Source: Saprospiraceae bacterium (GTDB taxonomy: Bacteria; Bacteroidota; Bacteroidia; Chitinophagales; Saprospiraceae). From it: DNA of 64,000 nucleotides. The translations under genes were made by a program, and so were the position numbers. The stretch is taken from assembly GCA_016719615.1 (NCBI GenBank), contig JADJYQ010000001.1:780501-844500 (forward strand). The letters run 5' to 3'. The notes beneath the pieces were generated by a model. That model ran no database searches, was not told the DNA's origin, and saw nothing but the letters and a program-made list of their open reading frames with translations. Shown here one piece after another: positions 38,399 to 47,016 of the stretch (its first letter is position 1; each line of letters opens with the position of its first letter).

Positions 38399-38612
38399 GA
38401 GGTGTTTCGCAATGAACAATTGAAAGAGCTAACAAACGTTCGTAAGTTTAGCTTTTAAGTAATTTTTCTACTTTTACTTTTGAACTCTATTCAGCAAATC
38501 GTTTAATTCTGTAAACTCCGATTCAGGGAATCAGCCATTTTCCAGCGACAGAAACTATGAAACGTTCGTTAGGATTTCTTTACTCTATACTCTATAATTC
38601 TTAATCCCTCTT

Positions 38613-38830
38613 GCGTACCTACGGCACGCGGTGAATGATTTTCTTATTCGGCTACCAATATTTTGTCCCTACGGGACAGGGGATCATAAGTCAATTTAAT
38701 TCAAATCAATGCCGGCTTCAGCCGGATACGAAGCCGACAGACAAAAAAATTATAGGTATAAAAAACGTAAGCCATAAGGCACATTAGATGAACCCTCAAT
38801 TATCAATAGGAATGGGTTTTAACCCATTCC
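38613..38830. repeat. Cluster of small palindromes (REP-like)
   Basis: Four hairpins: 38613-38629 (GCGTACC/GGCACGC), 38665-38677 (GTCCC-TAC-GGGAC), 38712-38725 (CCGGCT/AGCCGG) and 38809-38830 (a perfect 10-bp stem GGAATGGGTT with two-base loop). None has a T-run, so they are not standard terminators. Confidence 0.7.
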
Positions 38831-38936
38831 GGTCAAGGAGTCATATCAATTTTTTTATCAATAAAAGTTCGAAAAAATAATTAAAAAATAATTGAAATTT
38901 ATTGAACTAACATTTGTTAGCACGTGTTGTTTTTAA

Positions 38937-39006
38937 CAGACTAACAGACTAACAGACTAACAGACTAACAGACTAACAGACTAACAGACTAACAGACTAA
39001 CAGACT
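38937..39006 (+). repeat. 8-bp tandem repeat (CAGACTAA)8
   Basis: Eight exact copies of CAGACTAA plus six bases of a ninth. Confidence 0.97.
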
Positions 39007-39007
39007 T

Positions 39008-39071
39008 CTTCCTACCTTCCTACCTTCCTACCTTCCTACCTGCCTACACGCCTACACGCCTAAACGCCTCC
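39008..39071 (+). repeat. 8-bp tandem repeat (CTTCCTAC)n drifting to ACGCCTAA
   Basis: Four exact CTTCCTAC units, then CTGCCTAC, ACGCCTAC, ACGCCTAA and ACGCCTCC, all in 8-base register. The last units overlap the stop codon and the final codons of msrB. Confidence 0.95.
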
Positions 39072-39437
39072 CTCCCTAAAATCCAAAGACACCGAATTCA
39101 CGCAATGCCTTACATTTCTAGGAGTAAATCTTTCGCCTGTAAAAACATGACCTAAATGTCCGTTGCAATGTGCGCATAAAATTTCAGTCCGACGTCCATC
39201 TGCATCGTCGACATATTTGATGGCACCCTCGATTTCGTCATCAAAACTGGGCCATCCACATCCGGAATCGAATTTTGCTTCAGACAGATATAAAGGAGTT
39301 TCGCACTGTTTGCAAATGTAAATACCGGTTTCGTAATGTTTGTTGAATTTTCCGGTGAAAGGCATTTCGGTACCTTTTCTCAGAATGATGCGTTGTTCTT
39401 CTGCATTGAGCAAATTATATTGATCCGGAGTTTTCAT
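39060..39437 (-). CDS. msrB: Peptide-methionine (R)-S-oxide reductase
   Basis: Reduces the R-sulfoxide of methionine residues. Zinc cysteine pairs CKQC and CAHC, the GCGWPSFD segment, GHLGHVF and the catalytic Cys in RHCVNSVSLDF are all present. The 125 residues fit. It overlaps msrA by four bases (ATGA). Its last three or four codons, up to the TAG, lie in an 8-bp tandem array, so the normal 3' end has been replaced or extended by repeat sequence. Confidence 0.96.
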   Translation of the reverse strand: MKTPDQYNLLNAEEQRIILRKGTEMPFTGKFNKHYETGIYICKQCETPLYLSEAKFDSGCGWPSFDDEIEGAIKYVDDADGRRTEILCAHCNGHLGHVFTGERFTPRNVRHCVNSVSLDFREGGV

Positions 39438-40093
39438 TTTTTAAGCTTGTTGGCAAATTTTTCTCTGAATTTTTTGAGTTTCGGAGCGATCACAATTTGG
39501 CAATAGGGCTGTTCTCCATTTCCGGAATAATAATCCTGATGATAGTCTTCGGCTTTGTAGAATTTTTGCGCTGGACTAATTTCCGTTACAATCGGCTCGT
39601 CCCATAGTTCAGTGGCAATAGTCGCTTTTGATTTTTCTGCGATTTCCTTTTGCTGTGGATTGTGATAATATATTACAGATCGATATTGAGTACCCGCATC
39701 TGCTCCTTGCCGGTTCAGAGTAGTCGGATCATGGGTGGTCCAAAATACTTCGAGAATGTCTGAATAGCTGATCAGCTTTGGATCAAAATGAATCTGGCAT
39801 ACCTCAGCATGTCCGGTGGTTCCTGTGCAAATAGCCCGATATGAAGGATCTTCAAGATGCCCGCCTGAATATCCGGATTCAACTTTTGAAACCCCTTTAA
39901 GTTCTTGAAATACTGCTTCCACACACCAAAAGCATCCAGCACCAAGGGTGGCGATTGCAAGACTATCTTTTTGACTTTGATCTTCCTGATCCTGTGTAGA
40001 ATTTTCCATAGTGGTTTTTTCGTGTTTGTTTAATTCACCTGATGGGTTGTGACAACTTGTCAAAAGGAAAAAATTTAGCAGCAGCGTTTTCAT
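39434..40093 (-). CDS. msrA: Peptide-methionine (S)-S-oxide reductase, envelope form
   Basis: Reduces the S-sulfoxide of methionine. The catalytic GAGCFWCVEA is followed by the conserved VESGYSGG and GHAEV segments and GEQPYCQ near the end. An N-terminal hydrophobic leader with LLTSCHNP suggests a lipoprotein, so repair happens outside the cytoplasm; msrB lacks such a leader. It is co-transcribed with msrB. Confidence 0.95.
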   Translation of the reverse strand: MKTLLLNFFLLTSCHNPSGELNKHEKTTMENSTQDQEDQSQKDSLAIATLGAGCFWCVEAVFQELKGVSKVESGYSGGHLEDPSYRAICTGTTGHAEVCQIHFDPKLISYSDILEVFWTTHDPTTLNRQGADAGTQYRSVIYYHNPQQKEIAEKSKATIATELWDEPIVTEISPAQKFYKAEDYHQDYYSGNGEQPYCQIVIAPKLKKFREKFANKLKK

Positions 40094-40396
40094 ATTTCAG
40101 TGGTAATTTAAAGCTAACAACATTCTATTTTGAAAGTTCAGTTTTCATTTGCTTTAGGGCTTGTGTTTTTAGTAATTCTGCGATTTATTCGAATTTCATT
40201 ATGTATTAGAATAAATTATGATGTGTAGTCAGAAGGATGCTCCTGGAATCATTTATATATCTTTTCCCCCTTGCTTGCAGAAAATATTCAGAATAGATAA
40301 AAGGCCGATTCTATGGAGAAAATTACTAAAATCAGGTTCTGAACCGCTTGTTTTTTGTTAAACCTTGCCTGCTTCGAGATTATTTTTACCATAAAC
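40094..40396. other. Intergenic region without visible gene
   Basis: Divergent gap between msrA and the haloperoxidase gene, AT-rich. I see no RNA gene or repeat; the promoter at 40397-40428 follows. Confidence 0.55.
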
Positions 40397-40428
40397 TTGA
40401 CAAAGCGAATTTGGAATTTGTATATTTG
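40397..40428 (+). promoter_or_regulatory. Bacteroidota-type promoter of the haloperoxidase operon
   Basis: TTG at 40397-40399 and TATATTTG at 40421-40428, 21 bases apart, match the -33/-7 pattern well. The ATG is 33 bases further on. Confidence 0.7.
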
Positions 40429-40460
40429 TTAAACTTGAATTGTAATATTAATCTACTCAT

Positions 40461-41807
40461 ATGAAAACTTGGATAGCCTTTTTAATGATTTTGTCTTTAT
40501 TTCTAAATGCATGTAATGAGGATTTGGCTGAAACTGAAGTTTCGGATGAATCTGTTTCTACCTATAAATCGGATGTAGTTTTCGAATGGTACCAACTAGA
40601 ATGCCGGATTATCAAAGAAACACCTGGATTTTTTCCACCACAGGCTGCAAGAGCATTAGGATATACCGGAGTAGCCCTTTACGAAAGCCTGGTTCCCGGA
40701 TGGAAGAATCCTTTAAGTCTTGCAGGTCAATTAAATGGGCTTGATATAACGGATTTGCCTACCGTACAAAAAGGTCAGAAATACCATTGGGGCCTCGTAG
40801 CCAATGCTTGTCTTTCTCAAATGATCCAATTGTTGTTTGAAAAGCGCATCACTGCCGATAACCAAAACAGGATTTTACAACTTGAGCAAAAGTGGTTAAC
40901 AGAATATTCAAGTGATTTAACGCCTGCGAATATCAGCAGATCAGAAGAATTTGGAAAATCCATGGCCAATGCCATATTTAATTATTCTAAAAACGATGGT
41001 GGGCATGAACAATACATTGATCCCTTTCAATTGCCTTATACCTGGCCTGTTATTCAGGGCGCATGGAAACCTACAGGTGCCGTTCTGAACCCATTGGCAC
41101 CTAATTGGGATTCGAACAGGCCATTCATGGATGCAAATATTGTCGAGGCTCAACCTTTGCCACATATACCTTATTCAACTGCTAATTCATCAGAATTTTA
41201 CAAAGAAGCTATGGAGGTATATCAAATTGTGACCAATGCCACATCTGAACAAAAGGAAATAGCCAGATTTTGGGCGGATGATCCTTTTAATACTTGTACA
41301 CCGGCAGGGCATACGTTCAATATTTTGACACAGCTTTTAGAGGAAAACAATGCAAACCTTGGCCAGACCGCCATTGCATATGCAAGACTGGGAATAGCTG
41401 AAAACGATGCTTTTATTGCTTGCTGGAAAACCAAGTACGATTATTTTTTAATCCGTCCTTTTACTTATATCCGGGAAAATATTGATCCAACTTTCCAAAC
41501 CGTAATTGGCACACCGCCATTTCCTGCATTTACATCAGGCCATGCTACGGAAGCTGCCGCAGGAGCAGCCATATTTGCAGCTTTATTCACCAACGGGGAT
41601 GGTAATTATGCATTCACAGACCGTACCCAAATTCAATTTGGCTTTTCGGTCCGAAACTATAATAACTTTTTTGAAATGGCTGAAGAGTGTGCCAATTCAA
41701 GATTATACGGCGGAATCCATTACAACATGGACAATCTTAATGGACTGAAAATGGGCCGGGCCATTGGGGACAATGTCAACAAAAGAATAAGTTGGCCAGA
41801 AAATTAA
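40461..41807 (+). CDS. Vanadium-dependent haloperoxidase / PAP2-type lipoprotein
   Basis: The leader ends in FLNACNED, a lipobox, so it is membrane anchored. The vanadate- or phosphate-binding motifs are in order: KYDYFLIRP (K-x6-RP), FPAFTSGHAT (SGH) and SRLYGGIHYNMDN (R-x-x-G-x-H). These are shared by vanadium haloperoxidases and type 2 phosphatidic acid phosphatases; the 448-residue length and all-helical shape favour the haloperoxidase group. Substrate and halide preference cannot be read from sequence. The next gene follows after 32 bases. Confidence 0.9.
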   Translation: MKTWIAFLMILSLFLNACNEDLAETEVSDESVSTYKSDVVFEWYQLECRIIKETPGFFPPQAARALGYTGVALYESLVPGWKNPLSLAGQLNGLDITDLPTVQKGQKYHWGLVANACLSQMIQLLFEKRITADNQNRILQLEQKWLTEYSSDLTPANISRSEEFGKSMANAIFNYSKNDGGHEQYIDPFQLPYTWPVIQGAWKPTGAVLNPLAPNWDSNRPFMDANIVEAQPLPHIPYSTANSSEFYKEAMEVYQIVTNATSEQKEIARFWADDPFNTCTPAGHTFNILTQLLEENNANLGQTAIAYARLGIAENDAFIACWKTKYDYFLIRPFTYIRENIDPTFQTVIGTPPFPAFTSGHATEAAAGAAIFAALFTNGDGNYAFTDRTQIQFGFSVRNYNNFFEMAEECANSRLYGGIHYNMDNLNGLKMGRAIGDNVNKRISWPEN

Positions 41808-41839
41808 CGGTGCCCCTTTTTATATAATTCAACTGAATT

Positions 41840-42265
41840 TTGAAGCGCAAATATTTTCTTTCTGTATTTATAATTTCATTTTGCTTTGCAGGATGTCATC
41901 AAAAAAATGGATCAAATGAAAATACAGATCAGATCATTGAATTAGCCGAACTTTTTTGTAGGGCTGAAGCCCTCAAAAACGAAAGATTTGTGCTTGCAGA
42001 CCAGATTCGCTTTTTAGAAGATTCTACCTTAATAGATACAAGTAATGTGGAACTTAAATCCCAAATGGAAAACTTGAGGACATCTGCAAATCAAATAATT
42101 TTGAAAACGAAGCTTTTGGCTGATTCTGTCCTGGCCTTGCAAAATCATATATACCATGGCCTGGAACCTGAAGCGAAGAAAAGATTGGATCAAGAATTTT
42201 TATTACAAATCAATAAACTTTGCTTTTTAAAAAAAAATAGTTTTCAGCCTGATTCTCTTCATTGA
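41840..42265 (+). CDS. Hypothetical lipoprotein
   Basis: TTG start at 41840, supported because a proper lipoprotein signal begins right there (MKRKYFLSVFIISFCFAGC) and no ATG precedes it. The mature part is about 120 helical residues, with coiled-coil tendency, and no recognised domain. Only 32 bases separate it from the haloperoxidase gene, so both are probably made together. Confidence 0.65.
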   Translation: MKRKYFLSVFIISFCFAGCHQKNGSNENTDQIIELAELFCRAEALKNERFVLADQIRFLEDSTLIDTSNVELKSQMENLRTSANQIILKTKLLADSVLALQNHIYHGLEPEAKKRLDQEFLLQINKLCFLKKNSFQPDSLH

Positions 42266-42369
42266 AATACTTGCTGTTTGATCATCAAAAGAAAATTGCT
42301 TTTTGTGGATAGCTCAAATCCTGAACTTAGATGGAATTTTTAATAGTGCAATACGTTAATTTTTGAATC

Positions 42370-42412
42370 AATTGAATTCCATTCATTTGATTCAAATGAA
42401 TGGAATTCAATT
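42370..42412. repeat. Perfect 43-base palindrome
   Basis: Arms of 21 bases (42370-42390 and 42392-42412) are exact inverse complements around a single central T. It lies between two convergent genes and could form a long hairpin in RNA of either strand, perhaps serving as a shared terminator, although no T-run follows. Confidence 0.9.
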
Positions 42413-42433
42413 AAACATTACATTATAAATTTA

Positions 42434-43609
42434 TCAATTGAAGCAGAATGTTTGTGTTCCAAATTTTGAGCCCTGAGATATTTGTAAAATAAAAAGGCCG
42501 GTTCCAATTTCGTTTTTGCTGATGTTAACATGAGTCTGGTTAATTAATTTTTTACTAGCAGTACATATCCCAACTGAATTGAAGACAAGAATGTAAATTG
42601 GTTTGGCTTCTGTAAAATTTTTCAAATCCACCGTGACGATATCATTTGACGGATTGGGGTAAATTCGAACTTCCGCTTTGGTATTATTTAGGGAAGAATT
42701 AGCAACCGCTACTGAATTTTTAAAAAACTCCCAAAACAATCTGGGCGCGTTAATGCGGGAATTGAATTCGGTTGGATAAATATGAAACATATCCTGGATT
42801 AATGTAAACCTGAATAACATGCCTTCTTCGCCCGGCTGACTTTCAGAAAATTCATAGCTATGGGTGATGCTCGTTTCGAATTTTGTATAGTTCTCAGTCA
42901 AGCCTTGACAGACCAGCAATCTGTTCAGCGGACCTTTAAAATATGCCAGTAACGAGTCTCCTCCAAATGGGATTTCAGTGTATGGAGGTCTGATGTGCCG
43001 GTCATCGTTTGTTCCCAACATTAACCAGACAGGGATTCGGTTTAATGGTTTTGTGGAGTCTCCCATTGGTAAAAATCCCCCTGAACCTGCACATGCCGCA
43101 AATACATCACCGGCATCCATTGCTAATTTTTGAACCATGGCACTTCCATTTGAGAACCCGGAAGCAAAAATCATAGCTTTGTTAACTTGAAATGTATCCG
43201 CAATTTTTTGTACCAGCAGTTTAAGAAAATGCACATCACTCACATAGTTCTGTGGAGTGCCCGAACACGGGTTATCCGTTACATTGCCATTGACCCACCT
43301 CCTACTGATTTCTTCAATGCCATCATCGAGATAACACCATCTTAAAGAAGTTGGAAACACAGTGATAAAATTTTCTTCCTCGCCCAATTCTTTCCAACCA
43401 GAAATATCATAAAATTGAGGTCCATCCTGTGAAGTACCGTGTAACATAACTACGATAGGGTAACCTCCCGTGGGCGGTGCTTTGCTGGGTATGACCACTA
43501 TGGTTTCTCTAAGTCTCCCTTCTACCATCATTTGAAGGTCATATCTGACTTGCCCATTTAGATTTAATAAGTGGAATGCTATGATGATAATTTGTAATGC
43601 GATTTTCAT
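42434..43609 (-). CDS. PHB-depolymerase-like esterase with T9SS sorting domain (copy 2)
   Basis: Secreted alpha/beta hydrolase. After a signal peptide, VMLHGTSQDG (oxyanion region) and GFSNGSAM with the catalytic-type Ser match the poly(3-hydroxybutyrate) depolymerase / LpqC group. The catalytic His is probably in DMFHIYP. The sorting domain begins RIYPNPSNDIVTV. It is a tandem paralogue of the gene just upstream. Natural substrates could be polyesters or other acyl esters such as feruloyl sugars. Confidence 0.85.
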   Translation of the reverse strand: MKIALQIIIIAFHLLNLNGQVRYDLQMMVEGRLRETIVVIPSKAPPTGGYPIVVMLHGTSQDGPQFYDISGWKELGEEENFITVFPTSLRWCYLDDGIEEISRRWVNGNVTDNPCSGTPQNYVSDVHFLKLLVQKIADTFQVNKAMIFASGFSNGSAMVQKLAMDAGDVFAACAGSGGFLPMGDSTKPLNRIPVWLMLGTNDDRHIRPPYTEIPFGGDSLLAYFKGPLNRLLVCQGLTENYTKFETSITHSYEFSESQPGEEGMLFRFTLIQDMFHIYPTEFNSRINAPRLFWEFFKNSVAVANSSLNNTKAEVRIYPNPSNDIVTVDLKNFTEAKPIYILVFNSVGICTASKKLINQTHVNISKNEIGTGLFILQISQGSKFGTQTFCFN

Positions 43610-43634
43610 TTTTATAAATTTTTAATTGAATGAT

Positions 43635-44804
43635 TTAATGGAAGTAAAATTTTTGCGTTGACTTGTATTGATCGCTGATCAATTGAAACAGGAATAAGCC
43701 ACTCCCGCAATCAGATTTGTTTATTTGAAGCTGTGTTCCCTTTAAATGACGTCCACTCTTTATGAGGCTTCCCTGAACATTAAATATTTTCCAATCAAAA
43801 TCTTCAAGTTCTGATGCTGCTGAAATATTCAACAGCTGGTTCGATGGATTTGGATAAATATTGATTATGGATTTTAATGAATCATAATCTTCAGCTTCTA
43901 CTGTTATAGACCTTTTAAAAAATTCCCAAAATCTTCGTGGCCCGTTAAAAAAATAATTGCTACCATTTGGAAATTCATGTGTCATTCCTTTCGCAAGTGT
44001 GAATATATAGGGTGCTGCCACTTCTCCGGTTTTATTGACCAGAAATTGATAAGTATGAAGACTATCTGTTTCTGTTTTTACAAATGATTCTTCGAGTCCC
44101 TGACATCCAAGCGTTCGGCGGATGGGATCTTTTAAATATCCTAATATGGAATCATTGCCAAAAGGCAATTCTGTAAAAGGTGGTACAATAAAACGATCAT
44201 CCAAACTACCCACCAAGGTCCAAAGCGGAACTCGCACAATCGGACGAGCGGAATCAGATTGCGCTAAAACGGAGCTACAACCGGCTAATGCAGCAAAAAC
44301 ATCTCCGGCATCTACAGCAAGCTTATGGATCATCGAACAGCCATTGGAGAAACCACAAGCAAAAATCATAGACCGGTTCACAGGTAAACTGTCGGAAATA
44401 AGCTTTGCCAATAACTTTAAAAATTTAACGTCATCTACATAATTCTGTGGCGCACCTGAGCAAGGATTTTCAGTGACACTTCCATTGATCCAACGCGTAT
44501 TGTGTTTTTCAATGCCGTCTTCAACAAAACACCAACTCAGGGATGATGGAAAAACAGTGATAAAATTTTCTTCTTCACCCAATTCTTTCCATCCTGAAAT
44601 ATTATAGAATTTTTCACCGTCTCCACTGGTACCATGTAGCATATATACGATGGGATACCCGCCAGGCGGAGGGGGTGTGCTGGGTTGAACTACAATACAT
44701 TCGCGCATATGTCCATCCAGTGGGAATCGCACATCATAGCGACGTTGACTGTATAATTGAAATAGGGTAAATAGGAATAAAGTAATGGTAAAAATTCTTT
44801 TCAT
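43635..44804 (-). CDS. PHB-depolymerase-like esterase with T9SS sorting domain (copy 1)
   Basis: Same architecture as the following gene: signal peptide, YMLHGTSGDG, GFSNGCSM nucleophile region, a likely His in GMTHEFP, and a sorting domain starting NIYPNPSNQLLNI. The two proteins share long identical stretches (ISGWKELGEEENFITVFP), so they arose by tandem duplication. Unlike copy 2, an extra Cys follows the nucleophile elbow. It is first in the two-gene unit. Confidence 0.85.
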   Translation of the reverse strand: MKRIFTITLFLFTLFQLYSQRRYDVRFPLDGHMRECIVVQPSTPPPPGGYPIVYMLHGTSGDGEKFYNISGWKELGEEENFITVFPSSLSWCFVEDGIEKHNTRWINGSVTENPCSGAPQNYVDDVKFLKLLAKLISDSLPVNRSMIFACGFSNGCSMIHKLAVDAGDVFAALAGCSSVLAQSDSARPIVRVPLWTLVGSLDDRFIVPPFTELPFGNDSILGYLKDPIRRTLGCQGLEESFVKTETDSLHTYQFLVNKTGEVAAPYIFTLAKGMTHEFPNGSNYFFNGPRRFWEFFKRSITVEAEDYDSLKSIINIYPNPSNQLLNISAASELEDFDWKIFNVQGSLIKSGRHLKGTQLQINKSDCGSGLFLFQLISDQYKSTQKFYFH

Positions 44805-44855
44805 ATGATCTGATTTTGATGGTACAAATTTAATCTTTATTCAAAGGCAATTCGT

Positions 44856-44876
44856 TCACCCCTTGGGGTGATTTTT
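44856..44876 (+). terminator. Hairpin plus T-run ahead of the kinase gene
   Basis: TCACCCCTTGGGGTGA forms a perfect 7-bp stem with two-base loop, followed by five T. It stands in a divergent intergenic region, so it cannot end either neighbour. It may be an attenuator in the kinase leader or lie upstream of its promoter. Confidence 0.45.
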
Positions 44877-44950
44877 GGATGTGTGTTGCAATATCACCCA
44901 TAAGGGTTAGTGGATACATCGGTTCTAAACCTATCTTTGAAATCTAATTA

Positions 44951-46747
44951 TTGAATTCTTTGATAGCGCGTTATATAATTATTATTTGTTTTATTTTAAG
45001 TTGTATCACTTTCGATGCACTTTATGGTCAGGATACCCTGCTGCCATTAGATCGCGTGCATTTGAAAACATCAGCGCTACAATGGATTAAAGCTGATCCG
45101 GAGTTTGCAGCAAAACTTTTCGAAAAATGGTCCCGGCATTACCATCTGCTTACACAAACCGGAATGGAGGATTTGTGCCTTGTATATCAGGCACAGGCTT
45201 ATATGGAGGATGGGCGCACAGATGAAGCCGTTCAAATATTAAAAAAACTGATAACGCAAGCAGAATTTTATCCGAAGGCGATGGCTTATAAGACTTTGGC
45301 AAGTATTGATTTCAGGAATGGTCGGTTTTTTAGTTCCACCGTCCAAATCAGATCAGCAATGGAACTTGCAAAAGCCCATAAGGAGGATGAATTGATTGCA
45401 GAATTGCAAGAAGATTTGGCCCAGGTTTTTGATAAAATCAGTAAACCTGATAAAGCTTTGCAATTTTATAATCGTTCATTGCAACTATTTACCAAGCTCG
45501 GAAAAAAGACAGCCATGCAAAAAAATGCTTTGGCACTTGGCAGAATTTATTTGGGGCTGGAAAAATTGGATTCAGCTTACCTCTTCATTCAACAAAGTCT
45601 GGATCTGGCAGCACAGGAGCATTTAAAACCAGAATTATTTGAATCTAAAATCGAATTGGGCAATTATTATTATCAAAAAAATGAATATACAAAACTGGAA
45701 AATTTGTTGCTCGAATGTGAAACTGCAGAAAACAAACCTAAGAGTGATTTTTTAAAAGTCAAACTTTTGGTGCTTAAAGGCAAGTATGTTATGGCAGTTC
45801 ATACTGAAGCCAATGCATTGCTGGAATTTAATAAGGCCGAAGCACTATCCCATCAGGGTTTTACGCCATTTATTGATTCCTACATAAAATCCAATTTGGC
45901 GGATGCCTATTACCGCAAAGGGAATTTGGCTAAAGCTTATGAATTGGTAAATTATCTGCATCACAACAGCACTAGCTATGCTAGTAAAGAGAATCAAAAG
46001 TTGGCGGAGTCGATTGCGCTGGGATCAGAGGTGAATATCCGCGATCGGGAGATCGATTATTTGAAAATCGTAAATCAGTTGAATGAAGAAAAATTGAAAC
46101 GCGAATTATTAATGCAGGAAAGTTTGAGAAGGGAAAATGAATTAAAGGATTACAGTCTGCAACAGGAACAGTTATTAATGAATGCATCATTGCGCGAAAA
46201 AATCTTGCAAACCGAACAATTGGAAAAAGAAAAAGCACTCAACCAGTCTTTGATCCGGGAGAATGAATTAAGACAGGCAACCATAAGCGAGGAGCGCAAT
46301 TTCCAAACCATTTTATGGTTGGGCATATTTTTGCTTTTCATATTAAGCGCGGTGATTTTTTATTTATTCCGAAAACAACATGAAAAAAACAGAATAATAG
46401 TCAAACAATCAAATGATCTGGAATTCGTAAATAAAGAAGTACATCACCGGGTCAAAAATAATTTGCAGGTCATTTCAAGTTTATTGGATCTGCAAGCTCA
46501 ATACACGCAAGATAAAGCTTATGAAGATTTGTTGAAAGAGAGCAAACACAGAGTGCAATCAATGGCTTTCATACATCAAAATCTGTATGAATCTACTGGG
46601 ATGAACATGGTAGACATGCCAAATTATATTCAAAATTTAATGGATCATTTAATGACAGCATACCAAAAGGAAGATGAAAAGTATCCATTGATGTTCAGGT
46701 TGAGCCCATACAATTACATATGGATACTGTTGTTTCAATTGGAATGA
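44951..46747 (+). CDS. TPR sensor histidine kinase (frameshifted; ATPase domain in next entry)
   Basis: TTG start with a signal-type leader (MNSLIARYIIIICFIL). A periplasmic TPR-like helical region (about 30-360), a long coiled coil (about 365-450), one transmembrane helix (about 452-472) and a DHp domain with EVHHRVKNNLQ follow; H498 is the likely phosphoacceptor of this HisKA_2-type kinase. The frame ends at 46747 before the ATPase domain, which continues in another frame. One missing base near 46700 explains this: adding a G after AGGTTG restores EPIQLHMDTVVS. Confidence 0.85.
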   Translation: MNSLIARYIIIICFILSCITFDALYGQDTLLPLDRVHLKTSALQWIKADPEFAAKLFEKWSRHYHLLTQTGMEDLCLVYQAQAYMEDGRTDEAVQILKKLITQAEFYPKAMAYKTLASIDFRNGRFFSSTVQIRSAMELAKAHKEDELIAELQEDLAQVFDKISKPDKALQFYNRSLQLFTKLGKKTAMQKNALALGRIYLGLEKLDSAYLFIQQSLDLAAQEHLKPELFESKIELGNYYYQKNEYTKLENLLLECETAENKPKSDFLKVKLLVLKGKYVMAVHTEANALLEFNKAEALSHQGFTPFIDSYIKSNLADAYYRKGNLAKAYELVNYLHHNSTSYASKENQKLAESIALGSEVNIRDREIDYLKIVNQLNEEKLKRELLMQESLRRENELKDYSLQQEQLLMNASLREKILQTEQLEKEKALNQSLIRENELRQATISEERNFQTILWLGIFLLFILSAVIFYLFRKQHEKNRIIVKQSNDLEFVNKEVHHRVKNNLQVISSLLDLQAQYTQDKAYEDLLKESKHRVQSMAFIHQNLYESTGMNMVDMPNYIQNLMDHLMTAYQKEDEKYPLMFRLSPYNYIWILLFQLE

Positions 46748-47016
46748 TCATCAACGAGTTGGTAACCAATTCTATGAAATATGCGTTTGTAAAGAGTCGC
46801 TATGGAATTGTAACCGTCAGTTTAAAAGAGCTCGGCCAAATGCTGCAACTAAAAGTGGAAGACAATGGAATTGGATTACCCGAATCATTCAACATTCAAT
46901 CTTCTCAAAGTTTTGGTTATAAGATGATTCGGGCATTTGTCCAAAAACTAAAAGCGGTTATTTCAATCAATCGGGAACACGGAACGAGTGTTTGTATCGA
47001 ATTTAATAAACGATGA
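46720..47016 (+). CDS. HATPase domain of the frameshifted kinase
   Basis: Ninety-eight codons with the kinase N-box (INELVTNSMKYAF), a G1 box (VEDNGIGLP) and a G2-like stretch (SFGYKMIRAF). It continues the 44951 gene in the other frame and has no start of its own except an internal ATG. Its stop overlaps the response regulator start by four bases, so the original gene was coupled to that partner. Confidence 0.8.
   Translation: MDTVVSIGMIINELVTNSMKYAFVKSRYGIVTVSLKELGQMLQLKVEDNGIGLPESFNIQSSQSFGYKMIRAFVQKLKAVISINREHGTSVCIEFNKR

Larger units (their letters stand above)
38399..39059. other. Repeat-rich intergenic region
   Basis: No gene is visible in 661 bases between plsC and the convergent msrB. 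It contains several small perfect or near-perfect palindromes (38613-38830) and two adjacent 8-bp-unit tandem arrays (38937-39071). Confidence 0.75.
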
